Shown piece by piece: positions 23,069 through 28,751 of a stretch of 28,751 nt of DNA (position 1 is its first letter; each line of letters starts with the position of its first letter). This stretch comes from Didymodactylos carnosus (taxonomy: Eukaryota > Rotifera > Eurotatoria > Philodinida > Philodinidae). The notes below the pieces were generated by a model. The model had not been told where the DNA came from and made no database searches. It saw only the letters and a program-made list of their open reading frames with translations. The stretch spans positions 1-28,751 of the forward strand of contig CAJNOQ010001759.1 of the NCBI GenBank assembly GCA_905250885.1, written 5' to 3'. Made by a program: the position numbers and the translations under genes.

Positions 23069-23132
23069 CTGTTGATTCACCATCAGGTAGTAATGTTTTT
23101 GAACACCGTCTATCTTTTGCAATTTCTAACAT
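23069..23132 (-). other. Orphan first-exon-like fragment
   Basis: ATG at 23132 opens MLEIAKDRRCSKTLLPDGES and runs into an AACAG|GTAAGA donor at 23068. It looks like an intact first coding exon. The next DNA in its direction is the antisense of the nuclear-receptor last exon, where I find no partner. It may be a relic left after rearrangement, or chance. Confidence 0.25.
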
Positions 23133-25119
23133 TGTCTAGTTTTACAACAAACAAGTACTCGAAAGATAAGAAATAATGGATAAAATCAACACGAGATAAA
23201 AGTCAAGAGAAGCTGCAAAACATTGTGGCTACTAGAAAACTATCATGTTGTAAATCACTGATATTAATAGAAAGTGTTGACGATCTACTAGTATCAGATC
23301 TTTTGTCACAAACAATAACAACGAAGAAAATGCACGCAAATCGAGAATAGCGATAGTGTTTCTTTATTCCATTACTATAGCGAATACACACGTTATTAAA
23401 GTCGAGATAAATCTGACTCTAATTAAAGTTTAATATTTACCGTACAAAATGCCTATATTATTTCCATTTATTTATTTCAGCTGTACAAACTAGCATTCTA
23501 AAAATTTAAATACGTTCTCATATGATTCGAAAATGATATATATTTATTTATTCGATGTTTTTATTTTTTTTTGTTTTTAAAAGATTTCATGAGAAAAATA
23601 TTTTTATATTTATCGACATTGAAAGCCTTACATATCACGAATAGAATAAGTTAGACATCATAGTTTGAAAATAGTTATTATGTTTGTATATCGTTACTAG
23701 AAATAATTGAAACGTTGACTAATTTCAAGGAACAATTTTGTGAAACAACTCACATTAGTAAATTAAAAGTGCACACCCAAATATATCTTAACATGTATAT
23801 CTTATAGCAAAAACTAAAATTTAATAGAATTTAAAATTTCAACCCTATTAGTGCAGATTAAAATGCAGATGTCTGCATATGCGATGAAACAAAGATTTTT
23901 TGTTACTTAAGGGGGTACTCCCCCCTCTTTTTTGCAAAAAAATTTTCATTTTTGAGCTGAGCATAGTTTGATGTAGAGAAAAGTCTGGGCTATAAAATGA
24001 GACCACTTGCAGCTCTCCACGACCTTTCTTGAAAAAATTATAAAGTTTTTTCTTTAAAGCCTGGAAAATTTCAATCTTTTAGTTTCGTAGATTTTTCTCT
24101 TCTTTCCTATATATTCAAAATCTTTTCTTATGAATACCATGATAGAAGTAAGTGTGCTCTTCGAATTGAATTTTCCGAGGAGTTTTCGTGAAGAAAGCAT
24201 ATTTTGCGAAAAAAGAACAACCGGAGATAGGGTCTGAAGTATCTATGGTAAAATTCTCACCTTGATGCGACCATTTTTTCAAGGGGTCGTTATGTGACCT
24301 GATGAAAACTAGAGTTTTCCGAAAATCCATAGAAGAACATGTCAGAAATTTTAGCTTGCTTTGTTCCATCTTTTGTCTCGACCACGCCCAACTTTTTCGT
24401 AGATTTCTTTAATTTTATCATAAAGATCCTCGTATGTGATAACTGAATGGTTTGATTTAATAAAATAAACAACTGTTGTTGTGTCGATATTAACTAATTT
24501 GAAATATTTCTTGATCCAAAATTTAAAAACTGTGAATTATCCCATTAATCTTGCAATGCTAATATTACTTCGTCGTATATTGTACGTTTAATAACAAATT
24601 TGGAACGAAATGTTTGATTGAGTTTTGACACATGCTCATCCGATTTTTCCTAAAACTACTCCCATTGTGGAAAAAGGAGTTTTCTGTTTAGTTAACAACT
24701 CTTTGCTAAGACGCTTTGTTTTCTTTTCTTATAAATGCATTCACTATTACTCGTCTAGTCAGAAGAAAAATTGTATTTATTCCTGTAAGAATAATTGAAA
24801 TAGATGACAGAACTTGTTTGCTAGAAATATTTCAAATATTCCTATAGAGATAAATCAAATATTATGTTGAACTAGTTCATATTAAAACTTTATTTATTTC
24901 TAGGATATTTTAAATTCTCCTACATTTCATTTATGCCTGCGACATATATTTTACGTTGGAATTTCTTTAATATTTGCTACAGTAGTATATGTCCTTCCTC
25001 CAGTAAAAATTTCTGTTATTAGGAAATTTTTTCACGATTTGTATCAGCACATACCGTTATAAAGTGAAACAGTATGCGCATGTGCAAAGTGTCGATTTGA
25101 TGACAATATGAGGAACTCG
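23133..25119. other. Intergenic DNA with a G/C hairpin, no supported gene
   Basis: At 23907-23925 the sequence reads TTAA followed by a GGGGGTACTCCCCCC hairpin, which stands out in AT-rich DNA and may be the end of a mobile element. DNA from there to about 24400 is less AT-rich than its surroundings and holds two overlapping minus-strand open frames (24115-24369, 24290-24472) with no recognisable family. No second terminus was found. The rest is AT-rich with nothing to report. Confidence 0.4.
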
Positions 25120-25320
25120 TCATTGACCACAAGCAATTGGTAAACGTCGTACAAAAGGTCGTCCCAAAAATGCTCGACATACTTTATTAAAAGATTGATG
25201 AGATATTTTAATAAATGTAACTCTAATAGTGGTTTTCTTTACTTCCATATTAACATAGTAATGTTGAAGGATAGAATGAGTGATAAATGTATTTAATAAA
25301 ATCAGTAAACAGAATAGCAT
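25120..25320 (-). CDS. Small putative secreted peptide (66 aa)
   Basis: From the ATG at 25320 the frame starts with a hydrophobic leader, MLFCLLILLNTFITHS, typical of a cleaved signal peptide. About 50 basic residues follow, with two cysteines (NKVCRAFLGRPFVRR and PIACGQ) and a stop. It is a single exon with no intron needed. I do not recognise the family. The mature part could form one disulphide, and RR or R sites could allow processing, but that is inference. I chose this ATG because the upstream in-frame codon (25338) is TTG. It might instead be the 3' exon of a longer gene, or a chance frame. Confidence 0.35.
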   Translation of the reverse strand: MLFCLLILLNTFITHSILQHYYVNMEVKKTTIRVTFIKISHQSFNKVCRAFLGRPFVRRLPIACGQ

Positions 25321-25446
25321 GTGAAAATAGAGTCTCAATTAGTTTAATGAGAATTGTAAAACTATCACCATCAGAAAATCATCAAAAATCATCAAAACAA
25401 AATAAATTGGAATGTTTTGTGACAACAAGTGTTAAAACTAGTTCTC

Positions 25447-25575
25447 TTATGTCATAATTTTCATCTTCCTCGATGTTCTGTTTTGATTTTTCTCCATAAT
25501 CATTGTTATATCAGCATCTTCTAATCCCATGGCAACAATCAATTTCTTCAACCCCTCATCTTCTGTATGCATCAT
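25447..25575 (-). other. Short open frame, 42 aa, unrecognised
   Basis: The frame starts MMHTEDEGLKKLIVAMGLED and continues ADITMIMEKNQNRTSRKMK to a TAA. It is also open for about ten codons upstream (FDDLCDITI). The charge pattern resembles an amphipathic helical segment. It lies just upstream of the small secreted frame on the same strand, but I can build no splice between them. Confidence 0.2.
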
Positions 25576-26004
25576 TATTGTTATATCGCATAAATCATCA
25601 AAATAAAATCAAAAATATATTTATGCCACAGTCTTTTCCTTTACTGCAACAGTTTAACCTTTTACTCAAGTTGAAAGTTAAAACTCTAGATAATTGTAAC
25701 TATTTTTAACTGTCGAGTTGAAAGAATTATTACTATGGAGATTTTAAAGTCTTTAGTGTGAAAAACTGATACTATTTCCTTTATCCATCCTGTCAAATGA
25801 TGGTCACGGATATGTCTTATGAATTATTTAAAAAATCAGCGCATATATTCTCAAGTTTAGTGAAGATCTTCAATTATTGGCCTATCATTCATAATGACTG
25901 TATTATGAAACAGTAAGAATAATTGAATTACGTTTTCTCCCTTTCATTGATTTGATATGTGTATGTAAGCTTTCTGTTATCTATAATTGAACTACTATTA
26001 AATT

Positions 26005-26732
26005 ATGTTATATAAACATCGAACAATAATTGGCGTTATAATCTTACTTTTTATTCAATCTTCAAAAGGAAATAGACGAAAAGATATAATGGGCTCATTA
26101 TTACGACGACATGAACGTGGTATGATAGTAATATGACAGAAAGACAAATAGTCAGTTTTACTGTCTAGTCTCTGCAGATTTCAATATGATAAAGTATCAC
26201 TGATACAAATTTGACAGTAAATGCATTAGAGATCGAGATAACTATAGATATATCTGTATAATGGATGTTTTGATTTAAGGACATCAGTTGCTGCATTTTC
26301 TATTTTCTCATTTTTAGGTCTAACTGACGAACAGCCTGTCAACAATGCGCATACGCTAAATCCACAAGGTCTAACTTGAGAAAATATTTTATTATATAGA
26401 CGAATTTTGATATCTTTTTAGTTGATTTAAAGTTGAAAAATTTAAAATTAAATGGTAAACAATTAAATGCGTTCGATACAGAAAAAATGATATTTTTGGT
26501 GACAAGAGCTGCGGCACATAACATTAAATTTAAACAACTGATACCACGTGTATCACCTGAAGAATTATCACATATGAAAAGGGAACCAAACAACGAAATA
26601 ATTAAAATTGATAAACAAGCATGGATTGATAAATTCAGACAAAATGCGGATTTGGTCAAAAAATTTGATGATGCATTAAAAACATTACCATTACAAAAAG
26701 AAATTAATAGAGAATTTGGTTATAGCCCGTAA
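26005..26732 (+). CDS. Secreted protein of unknown family, three exons
   Basis: Exons: 26005-26119, 26318-26368, 26422-26732, both introns in phase 1, giving 158 aa. The N-terminus has a basic start and a hydrophobic stretch (IIGVIILLFIQSS), so a cleaved signal peptide around residue 22 is likely. Then comes NRRKDIMGSLLRRHER and a helical, charged body (FDTEKMIFLVTRAAAHNIKF, VSPEELSHMKREP, WIDKFRQNADLVKKFDDALK) ending EINREFGYSP. There are no cysteines in the mature part, no transmembrane helix and no ER-retention tail. I do not recognise it. Intron 1 is clear (GTATGA, CATTTTTAG). The intron 2 donor is weak (GTCTAA), but skipping that intron runs into a stop. An alternative 3' exon may exist at 26810-26844: a donor at 26719 (G|GTTATA) and acceptor TTTTTAG would replace YSP with APKRIKTVDED. 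Confidence 0.7.
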
Positions 26733-26840
26733 AAGAATAGTTTGAAGCTTAGAGAGAAAAATTTAGTTTTAACGATACATTTTTCTATACATATGTTTTT
26801 GGTTTTTAGCTCCAAAAAGAATCAAAACAGTTGATGAAGA

Positions 26841-27029
26841 TTAGACTTTTAAATATCCATCTAAACGATCATTGACAAGTTTGCATTTTTTATGCATCTG
26901 ATCAGTCATTATAGTTTGCGGCGCTTGCGAAAATAAACCAATAAAAATAGTGTAAAAGAAAATTACCTGTAAAAAAATAACCAACCCACAAAGATTGTTG
27001 TTAAAACAGAGAGTTGATGCTAAAAACAT
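26841..27029 (-). other. Short hydrophobic-leader open frame, 62 aa
   Basis: ATG at 27029 gives a hydrophobic first half (CGLVIFLQVIFFYTIFIGLF) and a polar tail (MTDQMHKKCKLVNDRLDGY). A TTTTTTTACAG acceptor-like motif lies inside it, so the true coding part may begin after it. It is convergent with the secreted-protein gene and overlaps its possible alternative last exon by four bases. Weak evidence. Confidence 0.2.
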
Positions 27030-27446
27030 GTCAGATTGAATTGATTTTCGTCTATTTGTTCTACTGTTTAATTTAAATTACATTAAAATACATTACAATT
27101 GAATCAGATTATATGACGATGTTATCCGTCTTGAAATCAATAGATGATTGCATCGAATAATTCGTAAAACGATAATAAATTTAGACTTTAGGATTGTTGC
27201 ATTATATATCATGCATACAATTCTTTTGGAATTGGACAAAAATTCCCGTCTATGTTATAGATAAATTATGTATGTTTTGCGAGATGTTAGTAAATCGATA
27301 AATACTAACATGGATTGAAGCAATACTTTTTATTTATTTGGATGATCGAATTTATCTGTACCGCTATGGATTACTCGATATTCGGCCCAGTGACAGTGCG
27401 ACCGTTTGTGTGAGGAGAGTGTACACCCCTTCTGCTTTCAGAAATT

Positions 27447-27572
27447 TTAGTAGAAATTTTCTCCGATTTGAGATTGAGTGATTCGAAGGTCATATTGTGA
27501 TGGCTCTAACACTTCGATATAGACATGATCTTCATTTGGCAGACCATCTTTGCATCGTTTAGTCAGAGTCAT
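27447..27572 (-). other. Coding-like open frame, possibly decayed
   Basis: The frame runs from MTLTKRCKDGLPNEDHVYIE to QSQIGENFY and a stop, 41 aa. The overlapping next frame stays open after it (LKFLKAEGVYTLLTQTVALS). Local GC is clearly higher than around it. Two adjoining coding-like frames suggest a gene broken by a frameshift, or an unannotated repeat. The opposite strand is also partly open, so strand is uncertain. Confidence 0.2.
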
Positions 27573-28305
27573 TTCACGCGTATAGTACAAAGATATTCAG
27601 TATTTATTGCTGTATGATTAATTAAGAGGAGAACATTTTCTGTCGAAAAGGAATCAATTGCTAACAGCAGTACGAGAAATAAAGGAAAAAACAAATATAT
27701 AGAGTATCTAAGTATTTTTAAGAAAATCCCACATATCTTAGAAAAAGCACTCCTGTATGAATAATAGGTAACACAAAAACAATCGGACGTTTTTGTTCTC
27801 TAGTTCTAGGCATTGGTTAAAGTCTCAACTCACATTCCTAACAGCAAACGACAAAAATTTTTGTTCGAAAAAATCTGATGGTCCTTAGACTGACATCCAT
27901 TTCAAAACCGAACGCGACTGATTATTCTTTGAATAACTTTCAAGCGAAAGAAAAATCGAGGCTTATGATTTTCGCGAATCGAAAGAAAGACTTGAGACGT
28001 CTTGTCATGAGCAAAATCATTTGAGGAATCATTTTCTGAAGTACAATTTATGAATTCGAATAAGTTGTACAGGAGAAAGGAAACGAATGGTCCAAAATAT
28101 TTGACGACGTCGATTGACCTGGTCAACGACACAACCCTAATGTCTACGATGAGTTTCAGTCGTTTGTAACGTGTGAGAAAGATCGTAGTTATTTGATTTA
28201 AATGAAACTTTTTCTTCTTTTTTAGAGAATAAAATAAGTTTTACTGAAAAGTATAAAGTTTCGAGCGTGACATGCATTCCCTTCAGCCTAATTAACGATA
28301 AAAAG
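27573..28305. other. Intergenic, nothing supported
   Basis: Several short frames on both strands are broken by stops. No splice structure or conserved motif was recognised. Confidence 0.4.
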
Positions 28306-28608
28306 TAAGAATTATAATACTTCTTAAAACGTTTTGTATACAAAAGTGCTCACTATGATTGGAATCTTCGTTTCGTTCTGTATATGTTTGGAATTCTTTA
28401 TATAGTGGAACGGAACATAAGTATGATATTAGTGCGAAAATAAAGAAAATATATGGTATTAATTATTGTATACTTTCACTGATGTCTCTATTTTGTAGTT
28501 CCATTCCACTATATAAAGAATTCCAAACATATACAGAACGAAACGAAGATTCCAATCATAGTGAGCACTTTTGTATACAAAACGTTTTAAGAAGTATTAT
28601 AATTCTTA
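28306..28608. repeat. Near-perfect 303-bp palindrome (111-bp arms, 81-bp loop)
   Basis: 28306-28416 and 28498-28608 are reverse complements with a single mismatch (28411 C against 28503 A). Both outer ends are TA followed inward by AGAATTATAATAC, which fits a TA-target-duplication, palindromic MITE of the Tc1/mariner kind. It equally fits a simple inverted duplication. The loop, read on plus, has GTATGA near its left edge and TTTTGTAG at its right edge, like a short intron. The open frame 28359-28658 is produced by the palindrome and is not called a gene. Confidence 0.95.
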
Positions 28609-28751
28609 TCGAGCTAAATTGGGATAGGGAATCTATATTCAAAACAGAGTTGCAATAATTAGAAATGTGTATGCCGCATTACGTATACTATTTTACTCAA
28701 TTCCAAGAAAAGAAGAGAAAATAAGAAGAAAATTGTTCTTAGCGTTTGCTC
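28609..28751. other. Right edge of the window, nothing recognised
   Basis: AT-rich sequence with purine runs and no feature. Confidence 0.4.

Noticed and set aside
28359..28658. 99-aa plus-strand open frame
   Set aside because: Spans both arms and the loop of the palindrome, with no domain and no independent support.
1..28751. tRNA genes, rRNA, CRISPR arrays, bacterial operons
   Set aside because: No B-box or cloverleaf, rRNA segment or spaced direct repeats were recognised by eye, and split genes show this is eukaryotic DNA. A tRNA scan was not possible here.

Overview
The window is AT-rich nuclear DNA from a small invertebrate animal. All firm genes are split by short GT-AG introns, mostly 50-100 bp with T-rich acceptors ending TTTAG. 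The proteins are metazoan: a kinesin-3 motor, ERH and a nuclear receptor. I infer a rotifer, most likely a bdelloid, from low GC, compact introns, palindromes and a divergent nuclear receptor. No single marker in the window proves this.

Layout. 1-1349: 3' flank with no gene. 1350-10226 (minus): a complete unc-104/KIF1A-type kinesin, which I resolved into 31 coding exons with a continuous frame of 1816 codons plus stop. It contains a partly duplicated exon pair and a GC-AG terminal intron. 10227-12454: AT-rich, low-complexity upstream DNA. 12455-14372 (minus): a decayed multi-exon gene with a recognisable RRM and stops in several exons. 14745-15030 (minus): a second, weaker coding remnant. 15031-18717: no convincing gene, but it holds a long inverted repeat (17320-17866) whose left arm is split by a 208-bp element with TTAA duplications. 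18718-19169 (plus): ERH, enhancer of rudimentary homologue, intact in two exons. 20132-20295: a perfect 82-bp tandem duplication. 21271-22973 (plus): a five-exon nuclear receptor with an unusual P-box, a shortened second zinc finger and no acidic AF-2 residue. 22974-26004: mostly non-coding, with a G/C hairpin and a few small open frames, one of which looks like a secreted peptide. 26005-26732 (plus): a three-exon secreted protein I do not recognise, with a possible alternative 3' exon. 26845-28751: sparse, ending in a near-perfect 303-bp palindrome.

The genes do not form one pathway. The kinesin carries axonal and synaptic-vesicle precursors, ERH is a nuclear RNA-processing cofactor, and the receptor is a transcription factor. 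The most distinctive content is structural: the duplicated kinesin exon, the mobile element nested in a foldback, a very young palindrome with an intron-like loop, and the altered nuclear receptor.
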